Shown one piece after another: positions 51,078 through 61,203 of a DNA stretch of 64,000 bases; the stretch's first letter is position 1; the number at the start of each line of letters is the position of its first letter. The notes under the pieces are model-generated. The model was not told the origin of the DNA, did not search any database, and was given only the letters and a program-made list of their open reading frames with translations. The DNA is from Actinomadura meyerae (GTDB taxonomy: Bacteria > Actinomycetota > Actinomycetes > Streptosporangiales > Streptosporangiaceae), in contig NZ_FZOR01000034.1 of the NCBI RefSeq assembly GCF_900188445.1, forward strand, positions 1 through 64,000, given 5' to 3'. Made by a program: the position numbers and the translations under genes.

Positions 51078-53597
51078 TCAGCGGCGCTTGGAGTCGCCGC
51101 CCGGGAGGCCCTTGTCGAGACCGGCCCGGCGGAGCGCGTCGGCCATGGCGCCGCCGCCTCCCTGACCGCCGCGGCCCTGCTGGCCGCCCCGGCCCTGGCC
51201 CCCGCGAGGCCGGTCGCCGCCGCGCTGGTTCTGGCCGCCGCGGTTCTGCCGACCGCCGCCCTGCTTCCCGGGACGTCCGCCGCCCTGCCCGCCGCCGGCC
51301 TGCCCGCCGCCCTGCCCGCCGCCGGCCTGCTTGGCGCCGCCCTGCCTGCCACCGCCCTGCTTACCGCCGCCCTGCTTGCCACCACCGGGCTCGTCGTCCA
51401 GGCGCAGGGTGAGCGAGATGCGCTTGCGCTGCAGGTCGACGTCCAGGACCTTCACGCGGACGATGTCGCCGGGCTTGGCGACGTCGCGCGGGTCCTCCAC
51501 GAACTTGTCGGACATCGCGGAGATGTGGACGAGCCCGTCCTGGTGGACGCCGACGTCGACGAACGCGCCGAAGGCGGCGACGTTGGTGACGACGCCCTCC
51601 AGCAGCATCCCGGGCTCGAGGTCGGAGATCTTGTCGACGCCCTCCTTGAACGCGGCCGTCTTGAACGCCGGGCGCGGGTCGCGTCCCGGCTTCTCCAGCT
51701 CGGCGAGGATGTCGGTGACGGTCGGCAGCCCGAAGGCGCCGTCGACGAAGTCGGCGGGCCGCAGCGAGCGCAGCACGGCGGTGTTGCCGATGAGGCCCTT
51801 GATGTCGCCGCCGGCGGCGTCCAGGATCCGGCGGACGACCGGGTACGCCTCCGGGTGCACGCTGGAGGCGTCCAGCGGGTCGTCGCCGCCCGGGATGCGC
51901 AGGAACCCGGCGCACTGCTCGAACGCCTTCGGCCCGAGGCGCGGCACCTCCTTCAGCCCGGCGCGGCTGCGGAACGGGCCGTGCGCGTCGCGGTGCGCGA
52001 CGATGTTCTCCGCGAGGCCCTCGCCGATGCCGGACACGCGGGTGAGCAGCGGCGCGGACGCGGTGTTGACGTCCACGCCGACGGCGTTCACGCAGTCCTC
52101 GACGACGGCGTCCAGCGAGCGGGACAGCTTCACCTCGGAGACGTCGTGCTGGTACTGGCCGACGCCGATCGACTTGGGGTCGATCTTGACCAGCTCGGCG
52201 AGCGGGTCCTGCAAGCGGCGGGCGATGGACACCGCGCCGCGCAGCGAGACGTCCATGCCGGGCAGCTCGCGGCCCGCGTACTCCGACGCCGAGTACACCG
52301 ACGCGCCCGCCTCCGACACCATGATCTTGGTGAGCTTGAGGTCGGGGTGCCGGGCGATCAGCTCGGCGGCGAGCTTGTCGGTCTCCCGCGACGCGGTGCC
52401 GTTGCCGATCGAGACGAGGTCGACCCTGTGCTCGCGGGCCAGCCCGGCGAGCGTCTCGATCGACTCGTCCCACTTGCGGCGCGGCTCGTGCGGGTAGATC
52501 GTGTCGGTCGCGACGACCTTGCCGGTGGCGTCCACGACGGCGACCTTCACGCCGGTGCGCAGGCCCGGGTCCAGGCCCATGGTGGTGCGGGTGCCGGCGG
52601 GCGCGGCGAGGAGCAGGTCGCGCAGGTTCGCGGCGAACACCCGGACCGCCTCGTCCTCGGCCTCCTGCCGCAGCCGGGTGCGCAGGTCGATGCCGAGGTG
52701 GACGAGGATCCGGGTGCGCCAGGCCCAGCGGACGGCGTCGGCCAGCCACGCGTCCCCCGGGCGGCCCCGGTCGGAGATCTCGAACCGGCGCGCGATCTCC
52801 GCCTCGTAGGAGCTGCGCGCCGCGGAGTCGTCGGCCTCCTCGGGCTCCAGGTCGAGGTCGAGGACCTCCTCCTTCTCGCCGCGGAACAGCGCGAGGACGC
52901 GGTGCGAGGGCAGCTTGGCGAACGGCTCGGCGAAGTCGAAGTAGTCGGAGAACTTGGCGCCGCTCTCCTCCTTGCCCTCCCGGACGCGGGAGACCATCCG
53001 GCCCTGGTTCCACATGCGCTCGCGCAGCGCGCCGATGAGGTCGGCGTCCTCAGCGAAGCGCTCGACGAGGATGGCGCGGGCGCCCTCCAGCGCGGCGGCC
53101 TCGTCCGCGACGCCCTTCTCGGCGTCGACGTAGGCGGCGGCCTCGGCGCGCGGGTCGCGGGACGGGTCGCCCAGCAGCAGTTCGGCGAGCGGTTCGAGCC
53201 CGGCCTCGCGGGCGATCTGCGCCTTGGTGCGCCGCTTGGGCTTGTACGGGAGGTAGATGTCCTCCAGGCGCGCCTTGGACTCGGCGGCCATGATCTGGGC
53301 GCGGAGCTCGTCGGTGAGCTTGCCCTGCGACTCGACCGACTCGAGGATGGCGGCGCGCCGCTCGTCCAGCTCGCGCAGGTAGCGCAGCCGTTCCTCCACG
53401 GCGCGGAGCTGCGCGTCGTCGAGCGTTCCGGTGGCCTCCTTGCGGTACCGGGCGATGAACGGGACGGTCGCCCCGCCGTCGAGCAGGTCCACCGCGACCC
53501 GCACCTGCCCCTCGCGGACGCCGATCTCCTCGGCGATGCGCTGGGTGATGGACGGCGTGGTCGGGCCGGTGGACGTCTGGCTGATGGTCGCTGTCAC
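51078..53597 (-). CDS. tex: RNA-binding transcription accessory protein Tex (839 aa)
   Basis: The Tex N-terminal region (RIAEEIGVREGQV, TVPFIARYRKEATG), YqgF-like domain (TMGLDPGLRTGVKVAVVDATG), helix-hairpin-helix segment (NTASAPLLTRVSGIGEGLAENI) and S1 domain (GMLLEGVVTNVAAFGAFVDVGVHQDGLVHIS) are in the standard order. GTG 53597 starts VTATISQTS. The tail of about 100 residues after the S1 domain is a Gly/Gln/Lys/Arg-rich low-complexity region with GGGKQ and RGG repeats. Tex interacts with the transcription machinery and RNA. The exact role here is unknown. Confidence 0.94.
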   Translation of the reverse strand: MTATISQTSTGPTTPSITQRIAEEIGVREGQVRVAVDLLDGGATVPFIARYRKEATGTLDDAQLRAVEERLRYLRELDERRAAILESVESQGKLTDELRAQIMAAESKARLEDIYLPYKPKRRTKAQIAREAGLEPLAELLLGDPSRDPRAEAAAYVDAEKGVADEAAALEGARAILVERFAEDADLIGALRERMWNQGRMVSRVREGKEESGAKFSDYFDFAEPFAKLPSHRVLALFRGEKEEVLDLDLEPEEADDSAARSSYEAEIARRFEISDRGRPGDAWLADAVRWAWRTRILVHLGIDLRTRLRQEAEDEAVRVFAANLRDLLLAAPAGTRTTMGLDPGLRTGVKVAVVDATGKVVATDTIYPHEPRRKWDESIETLAGLAREHRVDLVSIGNGTASRETDKLAAELIARHPDLKLTKIMVSEAGASVYSASEYAGRELPGMDVSLRGAVSIARRLQDPLAELVKIDPKSIGVGQYQHDVSEVKLSRSLDAVVEDCVNAVGVDVNTASAPLLTRVSGIGEGLAENIVAHRDAHGPFRSRAGLKEVPRLGPKAFEQCAGFLRIPGGDDPLDASSVHPEAYPVVRRILDAAGGDIKGLIGNTAVLRSLRPADFVDGAFGLPTVTDILAELEKPGRDPRPAFKTAAFKEGVDKISDLEPGMLLEGVVTNVAAFGAFVDVGVHQDGLVHISAMSDKFVEDPRDVAKPGDIVRVKVLDVDLQRKRISLTLRLDDEPGGGKQGGGKQGGGRQGGAKQAGGGQGGGQAGGGQGGGRPGKQGGGRQNRGGQNQRGGDRPRGGQGRGGQQGRGGQGGGGAMADALRRAGLDKGLPGGDSKRR

Positions 53598-53852
53598 AGC
53601 TTGGATTCGCTTTCTCCCCTGGGTGTCGCCTGTGCATTGTCCAGGGAACGGGGCCGGTTGTCTTGTCGCCGCCCGAATGAGCGGCCGGCCGTCCCGCTCG
53701 CCCCGCCCCGAGGGTAGGTCTAACTCCCCCATGATCCGCCCCTGTTCGGGGGCTTAGCCCCACTGGGCGGCCGGGCGTCCGGCGACACAATGGTGGGACC
53801 GGGAGCCGCCGCGGCGTGCTCCCCCTGGAACATCGGATCTCCTGGAGGACGG

Positions 53853-55160
53853 GTGGACGGCAGGAATCGCCTCATCGACCGGCTGGGCGCGCTCGCCCGC
53901 GAGAGCCTCCTCAACGTCCTCCGCTCGGTGGCGCAGATCGTCCTGGCCTACGCGGTGAACCTTCCGCTGTTCATCCTCGCCGTGCTGTCGATCGCCTTCA
54001 TCCCGCTGGGCGTCGGGATCGTGCTGGCGCCCTCGGTCCTGCTGGCCATCCGGGCGGTGGCGAACCTGCAGCGGAGCCTGGCGGCGAACTGGCACGGGGT
54101 GTCGATCCCGGAGCCGTACCGGCCGGAACCGGCCGGGGCGTCCGGCCCGATCGGACGCCTGAAGTGGGTGCTCGGCGACCCGGCGTCCTGGCGCGACCTG
54201 CTGTGGTCGCTGCTGAACGTGCCGGTCGCGCTCGTCCTCGGGGTGCTGGCCGGCGGCATGATCGTGTACGGGCTGGAGGGCCTGTTCGTGGCGTGGTGGG
54301 TCGCGCTGCTGTCCGGCTACGGCTGGGGCCCGTTCTGGATGATCGACGACTTCGGCGCCGTCGGCTACGTGGGCACGATCGTGGGCGGCGCCCTGCTGCT
54401 GCTGATCTCTGTTCCGGCCGCCGGGGCGATCCTGAAAGGGCACGCGCTGTTCAACCGGTTGCTGCTGGCGCCGACGCGGAGCGCGCTGGCCGAGCGCGTG
54501 CACCGGCTGACCGAGACGCGCGCGCAGACCGTCGACTCCTCCGCCGCGGAGCTGCGCCGCATCGAACGTGACCTGCACGACGGCGCGCAGGCCCGGCTCG
54601 TCGCGCTGAGCATGAACATCGGGCTCGCCGAGGAGATGATGAAGCACGACCCGGAGACCGCGCAGCAGCTCCTCGCCGAGGCGCGGGAGGCGAGCGGGAC
54701 GGCGCTGACGGAGCTGCGCGACCTGGTGCGCGGCATCCACCCGCCGGTGCTGGCCGAGCGCGGGCTGGACGGCGCGGTGCGCGCGCTGGCGCTGAGCCTG
54801 CCGCTGCCCGTGGACGTGCACGTCGACCTGCCGGGGCGGGCCGAGGCGCCGGTCGAGTCGGCGGCGTACTTCGCGGTCGCGGAGATGCTCGCCAACGTCG
54901 TCAAGCACAGCGGGGCGCGGCGGGCCTGGGTGCAGGTCGAGCACTCCGGCGGCCGGCTGCTGATGATCGTCGGGGACGACGGGACGGGCGGCGCGGACCC
55001 GGCCGCCGGCAGCGGGATGCGCGGGATCGAGCGCAGGCTCGCGGCCTTCGATGGCACGATGGCCGTGACGAGCCCGTCCGGTGGGCCGACCATCGTCACC
55101 ATGGAGCTGCCGTGCGCGTTGTCATCGCCGAAGATCTCGCCCTCCTCCGGGACGGACTGA
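53853..55160 (+). CDS. Sensor histidine kinase with membrane sensor domain, NarL type (435 aa)
   Basis: Two pairs of hydrophobic segments (residues about 20-70 and 115-195) form a Putative-sensor-type membrane domain. HisKA_3 is at LRRIERDLHDGAQARLVALSMNIG with the histidine near residue 250. The HATPase domain has EMLANVVKHS, DDGTGGA and SPSGGPTIV. GTG 53853 has GGAGG four bases upstream. The longer frame to 53790 lacks homology at its start. The response regulator overlaps its 3' end by 49 bases, so the two are coupled. Confidence 0.9.
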   Translation: MDGRNRLIDRLGALARESLLNVLRSVAQIVLAYAVNLPLFILAVLSIAFIPLGVGIVLAPSVLLAIRAVANLQRSLAANWHGVSIPEPYRPEPAGASGPIGRLKWVLGDPASWRDLLWSLLNVPVALVLGVLAGGMIVYGLEGLFVAWWVALLSGYGWGPFWMIDDFGAVGYVGTIVGGALLLLISVPAAGAILKGHALFNRLLLAPTRSALAERVHRLTETRAQTVDSSAAELRRIERDLHDGAQARLVALSMNIGLAEEMMKHDPETAQQLLAEAREASGTALTELRDLVRGIHPPVLAERGLDGAVRALALSLPLPVDVHVDLPGRAEAPVESAAYFAVAEMLANVVKHSGARRAWVQVEHSGGRLLMIVGDDGTGGADPAAGSGMRGIERRLAAFDGTMAVTSPSGGPTIVTMELPCALSSPKISPSSGTD

Positions 55161-55756
55161 TCCGCATCCTCGAGGCGTTCGGATGCGAGGTCGTCGAGGC
55201 GGTCGACAACGGGCCCTCGCTGCTGCGGGCGCTCACCGCGCACCGGCCGGACGTCGCGGTGGTGGACGTCCGGCTCCCGCCGACGTTCACCGACGAGGGG
55301 CTGCGGGCGGCGCTGGAGGCCCGCAAGGAGATCCCCGGCCTGCCGGTGCTGGTGCTGTCCCAGCACGTGGAGCAGCTGTACGCGCGGGAGCTGCTGTCCG
55401 ACAGCAGCGGCGGCATCGGCTACCTGCTGAAGGACCGCGTGTCGGACGTGAAGGTGTTCGTGGAGGCGGTGCGCCGGGTCGCGGAGGGCGGCACCGCGCT
55501 CGACCCGGACGTGGTGGCCCAGCTGCTCACCCGGCACGCCCGCGAGGAGCCGCTCCAGCGGCTGACCCCCCGCGAGCGCGAGGTGCTCGGGCTGATGGCG
55601 GAGGGGCGGTCGAACGCCGCCATCGCCGCGAAGCTGTTCGTCACCGAGAAGGCGATCAGCAAGCACACCAACAGCATCTTCGGCAAGCTCGGGCTGCCGC
55701 AGTCGGAGGACGACAACCGGCGGGTGCTGGCCGTCCTCGCCTACCTGGGCGCCTGA
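55112..55756 (+). CDS. LuxR-type response regulator (214 aa)
   Basis: Receiver with VIAEDLALLRDGL, phospho-acceptor Asp in VAVVDVRLPPTFTDEG (about residue 51), LSQHVE and YLLKDRV. The LuxR helix-turn-helix is LTPREREVLGLMAEGRSNAAIAAKLFV in outline. GTG 55112 has GGAG five bases before and lies inside the kinase gene. The conserved DNA-binding domain ends in PQSEDDNRRVLAVLAYL, a hallmark of the group paired with Putative-sensor kinases. Confidence 0.93.
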   Translation: MRVVIAEDLALLRDGLIRILEAFGCEVVEAVDNGPSLLRALTAHRPDVAVVDVRLPPTFTDEGLRAALEARKEIPGLPVLVLSQHVEQLYARELLSDSSGGIGYLLKDRVSDVKVFVEAVRRVAEGGTALDPDVVAQLLTRHAREEPLQRLTPREREVLGLMAEGRSNAAIAAKLFVTEKAISKHTNSIFGKLGLPQSEDDNRRVLAVLAYLGA

Positions 55757-55780
55757 ACCGACGCCCCTGGCCGTTGGGGG

Positions 55781-56197
55781 CTACCGGGCCCACGGCGGGA
55801 CGAGCCGCTCGGTGCCCTGGGGGGCGATCGCGCAGCGGGTGTCGTCGACCAGCTCGTCGGGGTCGTAGGCGAGGCAGCCGGCGTGCGCGGCGACGACCGC
55901 GGTGAACCCGGTGTCGCCGGTCGTCATCTGGCGGGGCGCGCGCGGCGGGAGGACGACGGTGTCGCCCGGCCCGGCCACCAGCGTGCGGCCGTCGAGGTCG
56001 ATGGTCGCGGCGCCGTCCAGGAACGTCCACACCTGCTCGGTGTCGAAGGCGTGCCGCGGGCCGGTCCTCCCGGGCAGCATGTCGACGCGCCAGACGGCAA
56101 GGCCCTCGGTACCGCCCTGGGTGGGCGTCGCGAACGTGGTCATGGTGCCGTTCGGCGTCTCGGTGCGGCGTCCGTCGGCGGTGCTGATGAGCGTCAT
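55781..56197 (-). CDS. Cupin domain protein (138 aa)
   Basis: Single cupin barrel. GPRHAFDTEQVWTFLDGAATIDLDG corresponds to motif 1 with only part of the metal ligands (His and Glu), and GDTVVLPPRAPRQMT to motif 2. It may bind a small ligand with little catalysis. ATG 56197 (MTLISTADG) is chosen. The frame further upstream runs through the operator region. Divergent from the MarR gene across two palindromes, so it is the likely MarR target. Confidence 0.83.
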   Translation of the reverse strand: MTLISTADGRRTETPNGTMTTFATPTQGGTEGLAVWRVDMLPGRTGPRHAFDTEQVWTFLDGAATIDLDGRTLVAGPGDTVVLPPRAPRQMTTGDTGFTAVVAAHAGCLAYDPDELVDDTRCAIAPQGTERLVPPWAR

Positions 56198-56219
56198 GGG
56201 TCCCGATCCCCTAGGTTTA

Positions 56220-56255
56220 GACAACACGGTTGTCCATATAGTCAACGAGGTTGTC
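56220..56255. promoter_or_regulatory. Two palindromic operators between cupin and MarR genes
   Basis: GACAAC-N3-GTTGTC (56220-56234) is a perfect inverted repeat. A second near-perfect copy, GTCAAC-N3-GTTGTC (56241-56255), is centred 21 bp away, two helical turns, and covers the MarR ribosome-binding site. The short AT-rich CCATATA between them may be a promoter -10. The layout indicates MarR autorepression. Confidence 0.7.
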
Positions 56256-56259
56256 TTTC

Positions 56260-56775
56260 ATGTCAAGCGACGGCACCCCCTCCGACGCCCCCGCTCCAGG
56301 CGGCGAGCCCTTGGACGGGCCCGGCTTCGAGCTTCCGCTGCGGCTCTTCCTGGCCTTCCGCGTGATCGTCGACGAGGTGCACGCCGAACTGGCGCGCGCG
56401 GGCCATCCCGAACTGCGCCCGATGCACGGCTTCGTCTTCCAGGCCATCGGCCCGGACGGCACGACGGCCGTGGAGCTCGGCCACCGGCTCGGGGTGTCCA
56501 AGCAGGCCGCGGGCAAGATGGTCACGTCCCTGGAACGCGCCGGATACCTGGAGCGCGGCACCGACCCCCGGGACGCCCGGCGCAAGATCGTCCGGCTGAC
56601 CGCGCGCGGCATCGACTCGCTCGACCGCTCCGCACTGGCCTTCGCGCGGATCCGGGCCGAGTGGGTGCGGACGCTCGGCGCGGACCGCGTCCGGGCCCTG
56701 GAGCACGACCTGCGCCGGATGACGCCCGCCGACCTCTGGCGGCTGGACATGCCCGGCTGGTTCGGGGCGTCCTGA
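56260..56775 (+). CDS. MarR-family transcriptional regulator (171 aa)
   Basis: Winged helix-turn-helix with TTAVELGHRLGVSKQAAGKMVTSLERAGYLERG and the wing DPRDARRKIVRLT, which are the family hallmarks. A 30-residue Pro/Ser-rich lead-in precedes the fold. ATG 56260 has GAGG nine bases upstream. Probably binds the twin palindromes overlapping its own start and controls itself and the cupin gene. Ligand unknown. Confidence 0.9.
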   Translation: MSSDGTPSDAPAPGGEPLDGPGFELPLRLFLAFRVIVDEVHAELARAGHPELRPMHGFVFQAIGPDGTTAVELGHRLGVSKQAAGKMVTSLERAGYLERGTDPRDARRKIVRLTARGIDSLDRSALAFARIRAEWVRTLGADRVRALEHDLRRMTPADLWRLDMPGWFGAS

Positions 56776-56858
56776 ACTTTTCTCCGCGTGCGGACCGTAC
56801 GTGTCCAGGCAGTCGCTTAGACCACCCGCGGCGGGGCGGAGGGGGTCGCCGCAGGCCC

Positions 56859-56887
56859 TTGAACGCACCCTTCCGCCCGGTTAACAT
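56859..56887 (+). promoter_or_regulatory. Putative chitinase promoter
   Basis: TTGAAC (56859-56864), a 17-bp spacer and TAACAT (56882-56887) form a good housekeeping promoter about 80 bp before the chitinase ATG. Transcription would start just before the 19-bp palindrome. Confidence 0.5.
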
Positions 56888-56897
56888 CCTCCCAATT

Positions 56898-56916
56898 CTT
56901 AGGAAAGTTTCCTAAG
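56898..56916. promoter_or_regulatory. 19-bp perfect palindrome, likely repressor operator for the chitinase gene
   Basis: CTTAGGAAA-G-TTTCCTAAG is a perfect inverted repeat with nine-base arms and a single central base. It lies about 10 bp downstream of the -10 and 51 bp before the chitinase start. Its AT content contrasts with the surrounding DNA. Location suggests a repressor that blocks early elongation. The binding protein is not encoded next to it. Confidence 0.75.
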
Positions 56917-56966
56917 AGTGAGCGGGGATTCCTGTTTGATTCGGGGGCCGGACCGAACGGAGAATC

Positions 56967-58796
<1,830 letters not shown>

Positions 58797-58867
58797 GCGC
58801 GCTGAGCCGTCTCGGCCGAGCCGCGCACAGGAACGGGCCTCCCAGCCCCTGGACAGGCCGAGACATC

Positions 58868-58902
58868 GGGCCCCCGACCAGGCGGACGCCGGTCGGGGGC
58901 CC
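58868..58902. terminator. Bidirectional terminator between chitinase and SDR genes
   Basis: A 12-bp perfect stem GGGCCCCCGACC/GGTCGGGGGCCC with an 11-base loop lies between converging stops. Confidence 0.7.
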
Positions 58903-58917
58903 GCCCCTTCGCGGGAG

Positions 58918-59799
58918 TCAGACGAGGGACTGGCCGCCGTCCACCGTGAGGACCTCGCCGCTCATGTAGGGGTTGGCCATCAGGAAGACGGCGGCGGAGG
59001 CGGCCTCCTCGGCCGTCCCGAACCGTCCGAGCGGCATGGCGGCGCCCGCCTCGGCCATGGCAGCGGCGCCCGCCTCGGCCATGGCAGCGGCCCCCGCCTC
59101 GGCCATGGCGGCGGCCCCCTCCTCGGCCATCGCGGCGTCGGCCTCCGGTCCGGGGGCTCCGAAGCGGCTGCGCAGCAGCGGCGTGTCGATGGCGCCGTAC
59201 CGGATCGCGTTGACCCGCAGGCGGGACGGGGCCAGCTCGACGGCCAGCGCGCGGGCGAGCGTCTCGACGGCGCCGGCGGCGGCGACCGGCACGGACATGC
59301 CCGGACGCGGGCGCGGCACGAGGATGCCCGAGCTGAGCGTGATCGAGCCGCCCGGCTCCAGGCGCGGGACGGCGGCCCGCACGACGCCGAGCACCCCCGC
59401 CACCGGAGTCGCGACGGCGGCCTGCGCGGCGTCTCCGGCGACCTCGGTGACCAGGCCGATGCCGGCGGGGGAACCGGCCGTCATCAGGACGTGGTCGACG
59501 GCGCCGGCGTGCTCGAAGACCTCTGCGATCGCGTCGGCGTCGGTGACGTCGGCGGGCACCCCGCGCACCTCGGCGGCGGCGTCGGGCCGGGCGCCGGCGG
59601 TCACGCGGGCGACGGCCGCCTTCAGGCGCTCCTCGTCGCGGCCGACGAGCAGGATCCGCGCGCCCACCGAGGCGAGCAGCCCGGCGGCGGCCAGGCCGAT
59701 GCCCGAACTGCCGCCGAGGAGCACCGCCGTCCGCCCGGCGAGGCCCGATGGGAGCGGTGAGCGGACGGGGATGGACGCGGGCGGGGTGGTCGTGGCCAT
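58918..59799 (-). CDS. SDR-fold protein lacking the catalytic Tyr-Lys pair (293 aa)
   Basis: Rossmann NAD(P)-binding start AVLLGGSSGIGLAAAG with the GxxxGxG motif, and DVTDADAI. The segment that normally holds YxxxK reads PVAAAGAVETLARALAVEL: Tyr is Pro and Lys is Ala, while the downstream helix and RVNAIRYGAIDTP are normal. A GAAAMAEA octapeptide insertion sits before MPLGRFGTAEE. The C-terminus VDGGQSLV is typical. ATG 59799 has AGGAGG. Divergent from a TetR gene with shared operators. May use an atypical mechanism or bind nucleotide without catalysis. Confidence 0.85.
   Translation of the reverse strand: MATTTPPASIPVRSPLPSGLAGRTAVLLGGSSGIGLAAAGLLASVGARILLVGRDEERLKAAVARVTAGARPDAAAEVRGVPADVTDADAIAEVFEHAGAVDHVLMTAGSPAGIGLVTEVAGDAAQAAVATPVAGVLGVVRAAVPRLEPGGSITLSSGILVPRPRPGMSVPVAAAGAVETLARALAVELAPSRLRVNAIRYGAIDTPLLRSRFGAPGPEADAAMAEEGAAAMAEAGAAAMAEAGAAAMAEAGAAMPLGRFGTAEEAASAAVFLMANPYMSGEVLTVDGGQSLV
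59044..59134. repeat. 24-bp tandem repeat, nearly four units, coding
   Basis: Units starting at 59044, 59068, 59092 and 59116 encode MAEAGAAA octapeptides inserted in the substrate-loop region of the SDR-fold protein. The two central units are nearly identical, so slippage is recent. Confidence 0.85.
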
Positions 59800-59814
59800 G
59801 GGCCCTCCTAAATA

Positions 59815-59873
59815 AAACATCCGGTTGGTTTACAATGGACCCGTGCCGGGCGCAAAGTCAACCGGATGGTTTA
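59815..59873. promoter_or_regulatory. Two CCGG-centred operators between SDR and TetR genes
   Basis: AAACATCCGGTTGGTTT and AGTCAACCGGATGGTTT are imperfect palindromes centred on CCGG at 59822/59823 and 59863/59864, 41 bp apart. The intergenic interval is 82 bp and includes a TACAAT -10-like box (59831-59836) between them. The arrangement suggests TetR binding that shuts both divergent promoters. Confidence 0.55.
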
Positions 59874-59881
59874 ATTCGGGC

Positions 59882-60493
59882 ATGAGCTACGACGCCGAGG
59901 CGACCCGCCGGCGGATCTTCGAGGCCGCCTCCGCCGAGTTCGCCGCGCGCGGGCTCGCAGGCGCCCGGATCGAGCGCATCGCCACCGAGGCACGGGCCAA
60001 CAAGCAGGCCATCTACCTGTACTTCGGCGGCAAGGAGAAGCTGTTCGGCGCCGTGGTGCGGGCGAAGATGGAGGAGATCGGGCGGGCGTCCGACATCGAC
60101 CCCGCCCGCCTGACCGAGTCCGTGGGCCGCCTCTTCGACTGGTACCAGGAGCATCCGGAGCTGATCAGGCTCCTGCTGTGGGAGGCCCTGGAGACGCGGG
60201 GCGAGGTCCAGGGCGAGGACGAGCGCCGTGAGGCGTTCCAGCGGAAGGCGGACCGCTTCGCCGGAGCCGCCGGAGATCCCGCGGAGCCGGGCGCCGGGGC
60301 GGAGGTCAAGGACCTGATGTTCACCGTGTTCGGCCTCATCGCGTGGAACTTCGCCGTCCCGCAGCTGCGCCGGCTGATCCTGGACGAGGACGACGAGGCC
60401 GCCGCCCTGGCGCGCCGACGCGCGGCGGTCCTGGAGGCCGCGCGCGTCCTCGCCGAAGCGCACGGGATCGGGACCGCGGAGGCCGCGCGATGA
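59882..60493 (+). CDS. TetR-family transcriptional regulator (203 aa)
   Basis: N-terminal helix-turn-helix: ATRRRIFEAASAEFAARGLAGARIERIATEARANKQAIYLYFGGKEKLF in outline. The C-terminal ligand/dimer domain begins SVGRLFDWYQEHPELIRLLLWEAL. ATG 59882 (MSYDAEA) is chosen. Upstream codons overlap the operator. The stop overlaps the HAD gene start (ATGA). Likely represses itself, the HAD gene and the divergent SDR. Confidence 0.9.
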   Translation: MSYDAEATRRRIFEAASAEFAARGLAGARIERIATEARANKQAIYLYFGGKEKLFGAVVRAKMEEIGRASDIDPARLTESVGRLFDWYQEHPELIRLLLWEALETRGEVQGEDERREAFQRKADRFAGAAGDPAEPGAGAEVKDLMFTVFGLIAWNFAVPQLRRLILDEDDEAAALARRRAAVLEAARVLAEAHGIGTAEAAR

Positions 60494-61176
60494 TCAGCGC
60501 GGCGCTGTTCGACCTCGACGGGACGCTCCTCGACCACGAGGGCGCCGCGGGCGAGGCGATCGCCGGCCTGTTCCCCGACGTGGACGAGGGCTGGCTCGTC
60601 CGGCGCTGGCACGAGCTGACCGAGGACGCCGTCGACCGGTACCTGGCGGGCGAGCTGGACTTCACCGGCCAGCGCCGCGTCCGGATCGTCCAGCTCGCCC
60701 GGGACCTGGGGCTCGGCGACTGGGACGGCGCCCGCGCCGACGCGTGGCTCGCCCAGTACGTGGCGCGGTACGAGGCGGCGTGGCGCCCGTTCCCCGAGGT
60801 GCGGGGCGTCCTGGACGTCCTGGCGGCGCGCGGCCTGCGGCTCGGAGTGATCACCAACGGGGACGCCCGGCAGCAGCGCCGGAAGGTCACCGCGATCGGC
60901 CTGGCGGACGTCCTGCCGCGGGTCGTTGCGTCCAGCGAGGCGGGCACCGCCAAGCCGGACGCCGGGATCTTCCGGACGGCCTGCGCGGTCCTCGGCGTCC
61001 CCGCCGAGCGCGCCGCCTATGTCGGCGACCGGCTCGGCGTCGACGCCGAGGGCGCCGCCGCGGCGGGCCTGGCGGGCATCTGGCTCGACCGCTCCGGCGC
61101 CCCCGCCCCGGACGGCCTCACCGTTCCGCGCATCACGACGCTGGAGGCGCTTCCCCCGCTGCTCGCGGAACGCTGA
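60490..61176 (+). CDS. HAD-superfamily hydrolase (228 aa)
   Basis: Motif I SAALFDLDGTLLDHEG with nucleophile Asp, motif II VITNGD, motif III lysine in GTAKPDAGIF, motif IV AAYVGDRLGVDAEGAAAAG. All four are intact. The cap is of the alpha-helical C1 type seen in phosphoglycolate phosphatase-like and haloacid dehalogenase enzymes. ATG 60490 overlaps the TetR stop by four bases. Substrate unknown. Confidence 0.9.
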   Translation: MISAALFDLDGTLLDHEGAAGEAIAGLFPDVDEGWLVRRWHELTEDAVDRYLAGELDFTGQRRVRIVQLARDLGLGDWDGARADAWLAQYVARYEAAWRPFPEVRGVLDVLAARGLRLGVITNGDARQQRRKVTAIGLADVLPRVVASSEAGTAKPDAGIFRTACAVLGVPAERAAYVGDRLGVDAEGAAAAGLAGIWLDRSGAPAPDGLTVPRITTLEALPPLLAER

Positions 61177-61203
61177 CCCGCGCAGGCCCGCCGCCGCGGG
61201 GCG

